Shown here: positions 1-7,627 of the stretch, piece after piece | How positions within the stretch are numbered: the stretch's first letter is position 1 | Layout of the letters: every line of letters starts with the position of its first letter | NCBI GenBank assembly: GCA_964571215.1 | Contig: CAZMZZ010000016.1 | Span: forward strand, 1 to 33,314 | Length of the DNA stretch: 33,314 nucleotides | Direction: 5' to 3' | Origin: CAJWPI01 sp964571215 | GTDB taxonomy: Bacteria > Pseudomonadota > Gammaproteobacteria > Magnimaribacterales > Magnimaribacteraceae | Position numbers and translations under genes: made by a program | Notes under the pieces: model-generated | Databases searched by the model: none | What the model saw: only the letters and a program-made list of their open reading frames with translations | Told to the model about the DNA's origin: nothing

Positions 1-2
1 CA

Positions 3-551
3 GCTTTCGAGATGTTAAAGAAAGAAGGAAAAATTGATCATTGGGGTATAGGTTTAGGACAGGAAGCTGCTCTTATAAAAGCTATAAACTACGAAAAACC
101 ACCTGAAGCTATGCAATGTGCAGTTAATGTCTTAAATTCTGTTGGAGCTATTGGATATATTAGTAACGAATCAGATCCAAATAGTGTTTTACAAGAATGC
201 CAAAAAAAAGAAGTACCAATTTTAGGAATTAGAGCTGTTCAAGCAGGAGCACTCACTTCGGCTATGGATAGAGAACCTCATCCTTCAGGAATGGATAAAG
301 CAGATTTTGATGATTATAAAAGGGCATTACCCTTTAGAATCCTTTCTAAAGAGTGGAATGAATCACCCGCATCTTTAGCTCATAGATATGCACTTAGTGT
401 AGAAAAAGTTAGTTCTGTGATTCTAGGAATCAAAAATAGAGAGGAATTAGAAGAGTGTCTTAAGGCAGAAGAGAAAGGAAAACTAGACATCGATCAAATG
501 AAAAAACTAGAGAGCCTTTTCATGAAGAGTAAGTCTGATCATGGAAAGTGA
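3..551 (+). CDS. Aldo/keto reductase, 5'-truncated by window edge
   Basis: This is the C-terminal part of an NAD(P)H-dependent aldo/keto reductase, a cytoplasmic TIM-barrel oxidoreductase acting on carbonyl substrates. The frame is open to the window edge (base 3), so the ATG at 12 is probably internal. The first visible residues, LKKEGKIDHWGIG, match the family's conserved strand that follows the catalytic half. Further on there is a typical SPASLAHRYAL segment and the VILGIKNREELEE cofactor-binding region near the C-terminus. About 183 residues of a usual 300 or so are visible. The Asp/Tyr/Lys/His catalytic tetrad lies in the missing part, so activity cannot be judged. Its stop overlaps the start of the next gene by 11 bases, suggesting co-transcription. 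The substrate is unknown. Confidence 0.85.
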   Translation, partial: AFEMLKKEGKIDHWGIGLGQEAALIKAINYEKPPEAMQCAVNVLNSVGAIGYISNESDPNSVLQECQKKEVPILGIRAVQAGALTSAMDREPHPSGMDKADFDDYKRALPFRILSKEWNESPASLAHRYALSVEKVSSVILGIKNREELEECLKAEEKGKLDIDQMKKLESLFMKSKSDHGK

Positions 552-975
552 AGAGTTAATTTCTTGGACATGTAGATCTACTTGGAAGCAAGCTTCCGTG
601 AATACTTTATGGTGTCTTCTGGGTTGTTCTATAGGAGATTTTGGAACTATTCTTTTTTTTCAAATTTCGCAGATTCCTTTTCCTATGTTGGCAATAATGA
701 GCCTGGCAATTCTTAATGGATTGATTACTTCTATTATCCTTGAGACCTTTATATTATCTCGTCAGATGAATTTGCGAGAAGCTTTCAGTACAGCGATGGG
801 GATGTCGTTTATCTCTATGATTGCGATGGAAATAACTATGAATACAGTAGATGTGATACTAGCTGGAGGTGTTTTAGTGTTGTGGGTTATTCCTATAATG
901 CTAATTGCAGGTTTCCTTACCCCTTTGCCTTACAATTATTACAGATTAAAAAAATACGATCTTTCTTGCCATTGA
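541..975 (+). CDS. DUF4396-like small membrane protein
   Basis: A 144-residue integral membrane protein with about four hydrophobic segments (roughly residues 20-42, 45-70, 80-100 and 104-128). Two stretches recall DUF4396 proteins: an N-terminal TLWCLLGCSIGDFG, where the family usually has a His-Cys-containing version of this helix, and SFISMIAMEITMNTVD in the third helix. The family's function is not established. The Trp in place of the usual His of the first motif may mean a divergent member. The start lies 11 bases inside the preceding aldo/keto reductase gene, so translation is probably coupled. Family assignment rests on motif memory, not on a search. Confidence 0.7.
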   Translation: MESEELISWTCRSTWKQASVNTLWCLLGCSIGDFGTILFFQISQIPFPMLAIMSLAILNGLITSIILETFILSRQMNLREAFSTAMGMSFISMIAMEITMNTVDVILAGGVLVLWVIPIMLIAGFLTPLPYNYYRLKKYDLSCH

Positions 976-1036
976 TTTTGTAGTACAGTGAAGCCTGAAA
1001 GAAAGAAGAAATATCGGTAATATAAAAGGAGAGGAA

Positions 1037-1432
1037 ATGGAAAATTTTATATATCCAGCAATTCTGAGCACATTAGCTTTACTAGTTTATTACTTAACCT
1101 TGTTCAAAGCTGGAATGGCAAGGCAAAAGCACAAAATACCAGCACCTTCTCATGACGGACCTGAGGATTATGTCAGACAAGTAAGAGCTCATCAGAATAC
1201 ACTTGAACATTTAGTCATTTTTCTTCCGGGCCTCTGGTTATTTTCGTTTGCTGTTGATCCTATTTGGGCCTCAGTAATAGGGCTTTTATGGCCAATAGGA
1301 AGATTGATTTATGCTTATGGGTATTACCAGAAAGCAGAAAAAAGAATCTTAGGTTTATATATCAGCTTGCCCCCTATTTATATATTTGTTTTAGGGTCCC
1401 TTATAGGTTTTTTTTTAGAATTTTTTAGTTAA
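1037..1432 (+). CDS. MAPEG family membrane protein
   Basis: This 131-residue protein has four predicted membrane helices and the MAPEG signature between helices 1 and 2: Arg50-x-His52-x-Asn54-Thr-Leu-Glu57. MAPEG proteins (microsomal glutathione S-transferase and relatives) are trimeric membrane enzymes, often glutathione transferases or peroxidases; bacterial members are mostly uncharacterised. The length is normal for the family. The start is well set by an AGGAGAGG ribosome-binding site just before ATG 1037. It stands 61 bases after the DUF4396-like gene and 25 before a serine hydrolase, all on the same strand. The actual substrate cannot be read from the sequence. Confidence 0.88.
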   Translation: MENFIYPAILSTLALLVYYLTLFKAGMARQKHKIPAPSHDGPEDYVRQVRAHQNTLEHLVIFLPGLWLFSFAVDPIWASVIGLLWPIGRLIYAYGYYQKAEKRILGLYISLPPIYIFVLGSLIGFFLEFFS

Positions 1433-1457
1433 TGTTCCGACTTAATAAAGAAGAAAA

Positions 1458-2681
1458 ATGAGAGAATCAATGATTTCAGGATATTGTGACCCCAGATTTG
1501 AAAAGGTTGGTGAGGCTTTTTCTACTTCATTAAGGGAAGAATATGAGGTAGGGGCATCTGTTGCAATTGAATATCAAGGAGAAATGGTAGTAAATTTATG
1601 GGGAGGCTATCTAGACGCTTCAACAACAGAGACTTGGAAGGAAGACAGTATAGTAAATGTTTTTTCCACCACCAAAGGGGTAACTGCTACTTGTATTGCT
1701 AAATTAATTGATGAGGGTCTGTTAGATGTAGAAAAAAAAGTATCTCATTATTGGCCTGAGTATGGATGCAATGGAAAGGAAGATACAAAAGTAAGCGATT
1801 TACTTTGTCATAGAGCTGGTATGTTTGGTTTTCAAGAAGGTTTGCCTACCAATCAATGGAGAGATTGGGATAAATTCATAGCAATATTAGAAAAACAGAC
1901 GCCATTTATAAAACCCGGTTCTTCTCAAGGTTATCATGCTTTGACGTATGGATGGCTTGTTGGAGAAGTCTTGAGAAGAATTGATGGAAGAACCGTGGGT
2001 CATTATTTTAAAGAAGAAATAGCCGATCCTCTTAACATAGATTTTAAAATAGGTTTAGATAAAGACGATATAGAGAGGTGCGCTGAAACTTTACTTCTTA
2101 ATCAAGAACAGAACACAAAATCTCCTCTTGAATATATTAGATATGTACCTGATTTTATTCTGCCAAGACAGCTAAAGAATTTGAAAGATTCAATAAAGAG
2201 TGGTCATTTCTTAATAGCTTTCGAATCAGGTAATGTTCAGAATGAAGATTATGTTAATAGCGAAGAGTGGCGTAAGGCAGAAATACCTTCTGCTAATGGA
2301 CATGGTACAGCTAAGAGTCTAGCAAAGTTATATGGGGTTTTGAGCACAGGTTGTAGTAGAGAAGGCTTTACAATAATGAAACCTGAAACTATAAAGCTAG
2401 CAATAACCCCTTTTTCTAGTGGACCAGATTCTGTTCTTTTTGGGTCTGATATAACCTTTGGACTTGGTTATGAAGTGGGAAATAGGATGACAAATATGGG
2501 TAATTTTTCTCCTCGATTTAGCAACAAAATGTTTGGACATGCTGGGATAGGAGGAACAGTAGCTTTCGGGGATTTAGATAAAGGCTTGGGTTATGCATTT
2601 TTATGTAACAAACAACATGAACTAAGAGAACTGTATAAAACTTCTAACCAATTAGTTGATGCACTCTATACAGTTGTTTAG
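1458..2681 (+). CDS. Beta-lactamase-fold serine hydrolase (family VIII esterase-like)
   Basis: A 407-residue protein of the class C beta-lactamase/EstB esterase superfamily. The catalytic S-x-x-K is Ser70-Thr-Thr-Lys73 (in NVFSTTKG). The tyrosine motif is in GYHALTYG (Tyr159 by position in the fold), and a C-terminal GHAGIGG loop replaces the KTG motif. No signal peptide is seen, so it is probably cytoplasmic. Such proteins usually hydrolyse short-chain esters or amides, and resistance to beta-lactams should not be assumed. ATG 1458 is used here; an in-frame ATG at 1470 with a GAGAG upstream is an equally possible start. It is followed after 12 bases by an alpha/beta hydrolase, likely the same transcript. 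Confidence 0.88.
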   Translation: MRESMISGYCDPRFEKVGEAFSTSLREEYEVGASVAIEYQGEMVVNLWGGYLDASTTETWKEDSIVNVFSTTKGVTATCIAKLIDEGLLDVEKKVSHYWPEYGCNGKEDTKVSDLLCHRAGMFGFQEGLPTNQWRDWDKFIAILEKQTPFIKPGSSQGYHALTYGWLVGEVLRRIDGRTVGHYFKEEIADPLNIDFKIGLDKDDIERCAETLLLNQEQNTKSPLEYIRYVPDFILPRQLKNLKDSIKSGHFLIAFESGNVQNEDYVNSEEWRKAEIPSANGHGTAKSLAKLYGVLSTGCSREGFTIMKPETIKLAITPFSSGPDSVLFGSDITFGLGYEVGNRMTNMGNFSPRFSNKMFGHAGIGGTVAFGDLDKGLGYAFLCNKQHELRELYKTSNQLVDALYTVV

Positions 2682-2693
2682 ATAGGGATTTAC

Positions 2694-3704
2694 TTGAAAA
2701 GATTTATTCTTGTAATCTACTTAATTACGTATCCAATTTTAGGAACTGATCGAGGCAATATTAGTCATTTAAATAAAATCGATATTTGGTGGGAAGATTA
2801 TGGTGATAAATATAACCCTCCTGTTTTATTTATTATGGGAACAAATGCTAATAGCAAGATGTGGCCTCAAGAATTAATTGATAGGATGGAAAAAAATGAT
2901 TTTTATGTAATCAATTTTGACAATCGTGATGTTGGAAAAAGTACATGGCTGACTACAGAACCCTTTTTAATAAAAGTTTTAAAAATTTTACCTACTAGCG
3001 TTACAGAGTATTTTGCTGAACAAATGTTTTCCTTAATGTTAGATGATGAAGGAAGATTCAGAATGAATCCGGGAGGTTCAGCGCAATATGATCTCAACGA
3101 TATGGCCTTAGATGCTATTTCTTTATTAGATCACTTAGCCATAGAAAAGGCTCATATTGTTGGCGCTTCTATGGGGGGAATGATTGCACAAATCATCGCT
3201 TTAGATCATCCTGAAAGAGTCTTAACTCTTACTGCCATAATGAGCACCCCAGGTTTTGATACACAAAACCTACCAGGACCTTCTGAACATTTCACTAAAT
3301 CATTAAAAGAGACCTTTATTCTAAATCTAGAAGGAAAGGAAAGAGAAGCTAGTCTCGTAGCTCAAAAAGTTCTATCAGGAACAAGATTCCCTTTTGATGA
3401 ACAACGTTTTAATAACAGATTGAACTTAATTATAAATCAAGGAAATAATCTTTATTCAGGTCATCTCTCTGCTGTTGGCGTCAGTCCGAACAGACTTCAT
3501 AGGTTAAAGGAAATTAAGGTTCCTACTTTAGTTATTCATGGTTCAGAAGATCCCATCATTCCTGTAGAGCATGGCTTAGCAATTGCTAATCAAATCCAAG
3601 GTTCTAATAAAATGATTATTGATGGCTTAGGACATGAGATCCACAAGAAAATAATCCCAGAAATAACAAATAGACTTATTGATCATTTCACTTTAGTAAA
3701 ATGA
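2694..3704 (+). CDS. Alpha/beta hydrolase, possibly secreted; TTG start
   Basis: A 336-residue alpha/beta-hydrolase-fold enzyme. The nucleophile elbow is Gly157-Ala-Ser159-Met-Gly161, the acid is Asp286 (HGSEDPIIP) and the base is His314 (GLGHE), a complete triad. FDNRDVGKS near residue 75 is the usual segment after strand 4. The first 17 residues are hydrophobic (KRFILVIYLITYPILG), suggesting a signal peptide or membrane anchor. The start is TTG at 2694, preceded by TAGGGA at a suitable distance; no in-frame ATG gives a better N-terminus. It follows the serine hydrolase gene by 12 bases. The substrate is unknown; esters, lactones or C-C bonds are all possible in this family. Confidence 0.85.
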   Translation: MKRFILVIYLITYPILGTDRGNISHLNKIDIWWEDYGDKYNPPVLFIMGTNANSKMWPQELIDRMEKNDFYVINFDNRDVGKSTWLTTEPFLIKVLKILPTSVTEYFAEQMFSLMLDDEGRFRMNPGGSAQYDLNDMALDAISLLDHLAIEKAHIVGASMGGMIAQIIALDHPERVLTLTAIMSTPGFDTQNLPGPSEHFTKSLKETFILNLEGKEREASLVAQKVLSGTRFPFDEQRFNNRLNLIINQGNNLYSGHLSAVGVSPNRLHRLKEIKVPTLVIHGSEDPIIPVEHGLAIANQIQGSNKMIIDGLGHEIHKKIIPEITNRLIDHFTLVK

Positions 3705-3726
3705 AATCTTGAATTTTTAAGATTTT
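3704..3726 (+). terminator. Weak hairpin after the hydrolase gene
   Basis: AAATCTT (3704-3710) and AAGATTT (3719-3725) form a perfect 7-bp A/T-rich stem with an 8-base loop, starting on the stop codon of the hydrolase gene. There is no T-run after it, so termination may be inefficient. Confidence 0.3.
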
Positions 3727-3774
3727 AGGTTTACCTTAAAGCACTTAAAAAATAATAAATTGGGGAGGTTTATT

Positions 3775-4203
3775 ATGGGTTTACCACAAGAAATACATCC
3801 AGTTAACAGTGAATTAATGGATACTTTAGTTGAGGCATCTAAAATGGAATGGATGCCATATATTGAAGGAGACGATAGGGCGTTTGTGAAAATACTATAC
3901 ACAGGTTCAGAAAGTGGAAGTTGGGCGGTGTTATTTAGATGGCTTAAAGGGTTTTCTGCTGATCCTCATAAACACTTAGCTGGTTCACATACTTTTATTC
4001 TTTCAGGGCAATTGGAGGTTAGAGACGGTTTACTTAATGCTGGAGATTATATTTATGAACCAAATGGAATGCTTCATGATAAAACTAAAGCTGTAGAAGA
4101 TACCGAATACCTTTTTATAAGCAATGGACCAGTTATTTTCTTTGATGATGAAAACTTTACAGGTTATTTAGGCTGGGAAGAATGGCAAAGAATGAGGAAA
4201 TAA
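3775..4203 (+). CDS. Single-domain cupin (dihydroxyacetophenone dioxygenase/ChrR-like)
   Basis: A 142-residue cupin of the type found in 2,4'-dihydroxyacetophenone dioxygenase and ChrR-like proteins. Visible metal ligands are His65-x-His67 (ADPHKHLAG), a Glu in YIYEPNG and His101 (MLHD), so metal binding is expected. The start is fixed by GGGGAGG at 3762-3768, six bases before ATG 3775; a TTG a little upstream lies inside that ribosome-binding site and is rejected. Dioxygenase activity on an aromatic ketone is one possibility, but many members are unassigned. The same fold and motifs recur in the second domain of the double cupin at 7628, so the two are paralogues. Confidence 0.8.
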   Translation: MGLPQEIHPVNSELMDTLVEASKMEWMPYIEGDDRAFVKILYTGSESGSWAVLFRWLKGFSADPHKHLAGSHTFILSGQLEVRDGLLNAGDYIYEPNGMLHDKTKAVEDTEYLFISNGPVIFFDDENFTGYLGWEEWQRMRK

Positions 4204-4205
4204 AC

Positions 4206-4246
4206 TTTATTTAACTCATTCTGAATAGCTCTTATAAGCTTGGATT
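4206..4246 (-). pseudogene. Duplicated 3'-end fragment of the serine hydrolase at 5754
   Basis: These 41 bases match 5757-5797 at 40 of 41 positions in the same orientation. The matching part is the last 13 codons of the serine hydrolase gene (SKLIKAIQNELNK). Here they would read SKLIRAIQNELNK, with no stop directly after. No further similarity is apparent on either side. The fragment sits between the cupin stop and the terminator, directly against the hairpin at 4247. It is either the remnant of a duplicated serine hydrolase or the scar of an insertion that brought in the MFS gene. Confidence 0.8.
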
Positions 4247-4269
4247 AAAGAAGTGTAAGACTTCTTTTT
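4247..4269. terminator. Bidirectional rho-independent terminator
   Basis: A perfect 8-bp stem AAAGAAGT (4247-4254) / ACTTCTTT (4260-4267) with loop GTAAG is followed by a T-run on the plus strand. It lies between the convergent cupin and MFS genes, and the MFS stop codon begins at 4270 within the T-tract. It can serve both genes, best for the plus strand. Confidence 0.75.
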
Positions 4270-5602
4270 AGTTATCGGACAAGTTGGATTGATAAGTCTC
4301 GGTTAACATATAAACAGAGATTAAGCTTAATAAAGATGCAACAGCAATATATGCTGAAACCCACATGACATCGTAATCAGTCCAAAGCCAAGCTGCGATA
4401 CTAGGTGCGAAAGCTCCACCTAAAATTGCTCCAATTTGGTAACCAAGAGTAGCTCCAGAATATCTTACTTCAGTACTAAATAGTTCAGTAAAAAAGGCAG
4501 CCTGAGGCCCATACATCATAGCTAAAAAAATAAGTCCACCAGCTATGGCCAAAACTATGAAGTAAAAATTACCTGTATCTACCAAGGGAAATATTGCAAA
4601 AGCCCATACTGCAGTTAAAGCTGCTCCTAACATAAAGACACCTCGTCTTCCGTGTCTATCTGAATAAGCAGAAAATACAAATTGAATAGGAACCATTATG
4701 GCTGAAGCGATTAATACAGCAACTAACATATCGTCTCTTGACATTTCTGCGCTGGCAACACCATAGGCTAATAAGAAGGCTATTAGGATGTAAAAAGTCA
4801 CCTGGACTGACAAAAAAGCTCCAGCGGCAAGGGTTATCCTTCGAGGGTATTTTCCTAGAGCTTCAAGGATAGGAGAACGAATAATTGGTATAGTAGTTTT
4901 AGTCTCTTGCTTTTCTTTATTCGAGGTCTCAAGTTCTCTAAAGGCTTTAGTGTCTTCAAGGTTAATCTGAATATACATACTAATTCCGATAAGGATGACA
5001 CTAACTAAGAAAGGAATCCTCCACCCCCATGTCATGAAGAACTCTTCTGAAACGAGAGCACTAGTAAAGATAAAGGCTAAGTTTGCGAGAATTACACCAA
5101 CTGGAGCACCTGCTTGAGCATAAGCACCATAATATCCTCTTTGGTTATCTGGAGCACTCTCAGTAACCAATAACATAGCACCACCCCATTGACCACCTAT
5201 AGCCAATCCTTGTGCAAATCTTAGCAAAGTAAGAAGAATAGGTGCGGCAATTCCAATCATTGCGTAAGTAGGTAAAAGTCCAATCAAGGTGGAGGAAGCT
5301 CCCATTAACATCAATGCTATCACTAGAGTTTTCTTGCGGCCTATGCGGTCTCCAAAGTGTCCAAAAATTATTCCTCCAACTGGTCTAGCTATAAAACCAG
5401 CAGCAAATGTAAGAAAGGATAAAATATAAGCACTAGCTGGATCTATCTCTCCAAAAAAAATTGTTGGAAAAACAAGAGCTGCAGCTGCCCCGTAAAGGAA
5501 AAAATCATACCATTCAATACTTGTGCCGGCTAATGCAGTCAAAGCTACCTTGCGCATATTTGACTGAAGACGACCGTTTTCTGAATTGTTTGAATTAGAC
5601 AA
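4268..5602 (-). CDS. MFS transporter, metabolite:H+ symporter (MHS) family
   Basis: A 444-residue inner-membrane transporter with about 12 hydrophobic helices. The opening GTSIEWYDFFLYGAAAALVFP is the hallmark of the MHS group (ProP, KgtP and ShiA relatives). The loop 2-3 motif GHFGDRIGRKKTL (residues 81-93) is the MFS motif A, repeated as DRHGRRGVF in the second half. The group carries organic acids, betaines or shikimate with protons; the substrate here is not determinable. The start is TTG at 5602 with AAGGAG five bases upstream; the first in-frame ATG (residue 16) lacks a ribosome-binding site. Direct repeats of the neighbouring hydrolase's 3' end lie on both sides of this gene. Confidence 0.9.
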   Translation of the reverse strand: MSNSNNSENGRLQSNMRKVALTALAGTSIEWYDFFLYGAAAALVFPTIFFGEIDPASAYILSFLTFAAGFIARPVGGIIFGHFGDRIGRKKTLVIALMLMGASSTLIGLLPTYAMIGIAAPILLTLLRFAQGLAIGGQWGGAMLLVTESAPDNQRGYYGAYAQAGAPVGVILANLAFIFTSALVSEEFFMTWGWRIPFLVSVILIGISMYIQINLEDTKAFRELETSNKEKQETKTTIPIIRSPILEALGKYPRRITLAAGAFLSVQVTFYILIAFLLAYGVASAEMSRDDMLVAVLIASAIMVPIQFVFSAYSDRHGRRGVFMLGAALTAVWAFAIFPLVDTGNFYFIVLAIAGGLIFLAMMYGPQAAFFTELFSTEVRYSGATLGYQIGAILGGAFAPSIAAWLWTDYDVMWVSAYIAVASLLSLISVYMLTETYQSNLSDN

Positions 5603-5633
5603 GATTTCTCCTTAAAAGATTTTTAATGAATTA

Positions 5634-5662
5634 AGAGTAACAAGAAAGAAAGTGGCTTTCAA
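5634..5662 (-). promoter_or_regulatory. Candidate sigma-70 promoter for the MFS gene
   Basis: On the minus strand, TTGAAA (5662-5657) is followed after 17 bases by TACTCT (5639-5634), with a TG one base before the -10. Transcription would begin about 25 bases before the TTG start and its AAGGAG. The -10 matches poorly, so this is a prediction only. Confidence 0.4.
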
Positions 5663-5753
5663 ACTAGCACAAATATTTGATATCTGGAAATTCCTAAACC
5701 ACATAAAATAGTCACCAGGTTGGTAAGAATAGTAAAGAGCAAGGAAATAGCTT

Positions 5754-6944
5754 TTATTTATTTAACTCATTCTGAATAGCTTTTATAAGCTTGGATTGGT
5801 GTAGATTTAAATCCCAGTTAGTTGCTTGGGGCCAGGCGCTTTGTATCGCAATAACAGTTTCTGTGGCTGGATTTATCCAAATCATTTGTCCAAATATTCC
5901 ATGAGCTGAAAAACTATTTGGTTCTCCAGTTCTCATATAATTTTCTAGCCACCACTGGAATCCATAACCTTTATAACCTTTTGAGGGAGTTGTGGATTCT
6001 TTCATCCAGTGTTCAGGTAAAACTTTAGTGCCATCAGTTAACTTTCCTTCATTCATAGCGAACAATCCAATTCGAGCATAGTCTCTTAGCGTTGCATTTA
6101 TGCAACAACCACCCAATTCTACAACATGGTCCTCGTCTACACTCCAGGAAGCATTATTTTCCATTCCAAAAGGTTTCCATATCTTTTGTTCTAGGTATGA
6201 AGACAGGCTTTTCTTGATAGCAGAACGAACCAGATCACCTATCAGATTGGTCTCCCCGGTGTTGTAGTTAAAAAAAATACCTGGAGATGCATTAGCAGGA
6301 AGTTTGGTTAGATAATTTATTAAAGAAGTTGAGTTATAAGCAGCTGCAATACTTACATCTGATCTTGGATCAGAATAGTCTTCATTCCAATCTACTCCTG
6401 AAGACATTTGTAGTAAATTTTTAATTGTAACTTTCTCGTATGAACTCCCTTTAAGTTGTGGAAGGTATTTAGTAACCGGTTCTTCAACATTTTGGATATA
6501 GCCGTCTTTTATTGCTGCACCCAACAGCATGGATGTAACTGACTTTGCTATGGAAAAAGAAATCCATTTACTATTCTTATCATTATTTAGACTATACTTC
6601 TCATAGACTATATCTCCTTTATGGACCACCAAAAGACCACCGACTCTGGATCTGAGAAAATAATCTGTTATTGAGTAGTTTTTACCATAAAGGTTATAGC
6701 TGAGAGTAGAGAGATCTAGAAGATTAACCTTTAGTTCGTAGACATATTCGCCCTTATTTATCGGCAAAGAAGGAATTAACTCATCTATTCTTTTAAACCA
6801 TTTTTCTTTTTGAGTATTAGACCAAAATAATATGTTAGTAGGTTCTTTAAAGTCTTCTTTAAACTCTTCTTCCAGTTCATTTGATGAAATATAATTCGTA
6901 CTTGTTATGGAGAAAATGAGTAGTGTTATTTTTAGAATTTTCAT
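5754..6944 (-). CDS. Exported serine hydrolase, NylB-like beta-lactamase fold
   Basis: A 396-residue protein with an N-terminal signal sequence (hydrophobic residues 4-17). The S-x-x-K motif is Ser131-Ile-Ala-Lys134 (SFSIAKSVTSML) and Tyr227-Asn-Thr (NYNTGE) supplies the second motif. The pattern SFSIAKS ... LLQMSSG ... FNYNTGE ... HGIFGQ is that of the 6-aminohexanoate-dimer hydrolase (NylB) and periplasmic esterase branch. It differs clearly from the serine hydrolase at 1458. Acting in the periplasm on an amide or ester is the likely role; the real substrate is unknown. It lies upstream of the MFS gene on the same strand (151 bases apart). Its final 13 codons are repeated downstream of that gene. 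Confidence 0.88.
   Translation of the reverse strand: MKILKITLLIFSITSTNYISSNELEEEFKEDFKEPTNILFWSNTQKEKWFKRIDELIPSLPINKGEYVYELKVNLLDLSTLSYNLYGKNYSITDYFLRSRVGGLLVVHKGDIVYEKYSLNNDKNSKWISFSIAKSVTSMLLGAAIKDGYIQNVEEPVTKYLPQLKGSSYEKVTIKNLLQMSSGVDWNEDYSDPRSDVSIAAAYNSTSLINYLTKLPANASPGIFFNYNTGETNLIGDLVRSAIKKSLSSYLEQKIWKPFGMENNASWSVDEDHVVELGGCCINATLRDYARIGLFAMNEGKLTDGTKVLPEHWMKESTTPSKGYKGYGFQWWLENYMRTGEPNSFSAHGIFGQMIWINPATETVIAIQSAWPQATNWDLNLHQSKLIKAIQNELNK
5757..5797 (-). repeat. 41-bp direct repeat, intact copy inside the serine hydrolase gene
   Basis: Partner of 4206-4246, spaced by 1551 bases, with one difference (T at 5782 against C at 4231, Lys to Arg). This copy encodes the C-terminus of the hydrolase and is followed directly by its stop codon. 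The two copies bracket the MFS gene. Confidence 0.85.
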
Positions 6945-6999
6945 TTTAATTTATATAAGAATGCAGATTATTCGTATAAGCTAATTATTTCAACTAGAT

Positions 7000-7194
7000 A
7001 TGATTTGTATTAAAACCACTATTCCAAAAGATATTTGTGAAATAGATGATGAGCTGAAGGCTATCTATCACAGCAAAGACTGTTTCTGCGTATGGATATT
7101 TAAAACTACCGAAGATAGAAACAGATTTATGAATGAAACAGCAGGAATGATTAAAGAAGACAGAGAAGATCATTTCAAATCATTTTATGAATAA
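7000..7194 (+). CDS. Small hypothetical protein
   Basis: An open frame of 64 codons starting 56 bases from a divergent serine hydrolase gene. The protein is acidic and soluble, with no signal or membrane segment; the order IPKDICEIDDEL...CVWIFKTTEDRNRF suggests a small beta-alpha fold. Codon use is like the neighbours, but no ribosome-binding site precedes the ATG and I recognise no family. It could be a real small gene or a chance frame. Nothing larger fits this stretch on either strand. Confidence 0.45.
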   Translation: MICIKTTIPKDICEIDDELKAIYHSKDCFCVWIFKTTEDRNRFMNETAGMIKEDREDHFKSFYE

Positions 7195-7257
7195 TGATTT
7201 ATATACGGTGAAACAGATTTTTAATTTTCTTTATTCAAAAAAGAAAAAGAGTCTGCT

Positions 7258-7560
7258 ATGAAGAGGTTTCTTCTGTTTTTTGCCTACTTTTGCATATGGA
7301 CTACCCCTATACAAATAGCTTTTATACTCTGGATTCTGTGGGATATTCTATCTTCAGATTATACGGTAATAACTTTAAGTACTTCTATCTTTCTAGAAAA
7401 TAATTTACCTTGGTTGAGGACTTGGATTTATTCTTGGTTTTGGAATACCTGGCTTGATTTTTGGTGGGCATTTCCAGCTTTCATTATGGCTTCTATCAAG
7501 ACAATAATAAATACTTGGCTTGGAGTTTGGCTTTTAAAAGTATCTAAAAGAATGCTCTAA
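7258..7560 (+). CDS. Tryptophan-rich small membrane protein, hypothetical
   Basis: A 100-residue protein with an N-terminal hydrophobic helix (about residues 4-28) and a second hydrophobic stretch around 65-95. It contains 12 tryptophans, several in the run YSWFWNTWLDFWW, which is exceptional and points to an interfacial membrane protein. No family is recognised. It starts 63 bases after the small gene at 7000. An A/T-rich 8-bp hairpin (TTTTCTTT/AAAGAAAA) lies directly before its AAGAG ribosome-binding region. The double-cupin gene follows but has its own promoter-like sequence. Confidence 0.6.
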   Translation: MKRFLLFFAYFCIWTTPIQIAFILWILWDILSSDYTVITLSTSIFLENNLPWLRTWIYSWFWNTWLDFWWAFPAFIMASIKTIINTWLGVWLLKVSKRML

Positions 7561-7570
7561 GTTGTTAGCT

Positions 7571-7597
7571 TTATAAATTTATAACAATTGCTATAAT
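7571..7597 (+). promoter_or_regulatory. Extended -10 promoter with overlapping palindrome
   Basis: TGCTATAAT (7589-7597) is a perfect extended -10 element about 30 bases before the double-cupin start. Just upstream, TTATAAATTTATAA (7571-7584) is a perfect 14-bp palindrome in the -35 region and may be an operator or simply A/T-rich DNA. Confidence 0.5.
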
Positions 7598-7627
7598 TTG
7601 ATTTAACTTTAGCAAAAGGGGAGAAAT

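Noticed and set aside
3760..3774. TTG start upstream of the single cupin
   Set aside because: The extra codons are the GGGGAGG ribosome-binding site for ATG 3775.
4206..5797. MFS gene as a transposon or insertion sequence
   Set aside because: No transposase, no terminal inverted repeats and no short target duplication; the repeats are direct and derived from a gene end.
1458..6944. The two beta-lactamase-fold genes as antibiotic resistance genes
   Set aside because: Both have the S-x-x-K and Tyr motifs of esterase/amidase branches and no KTG box; nothing suggests resistance.
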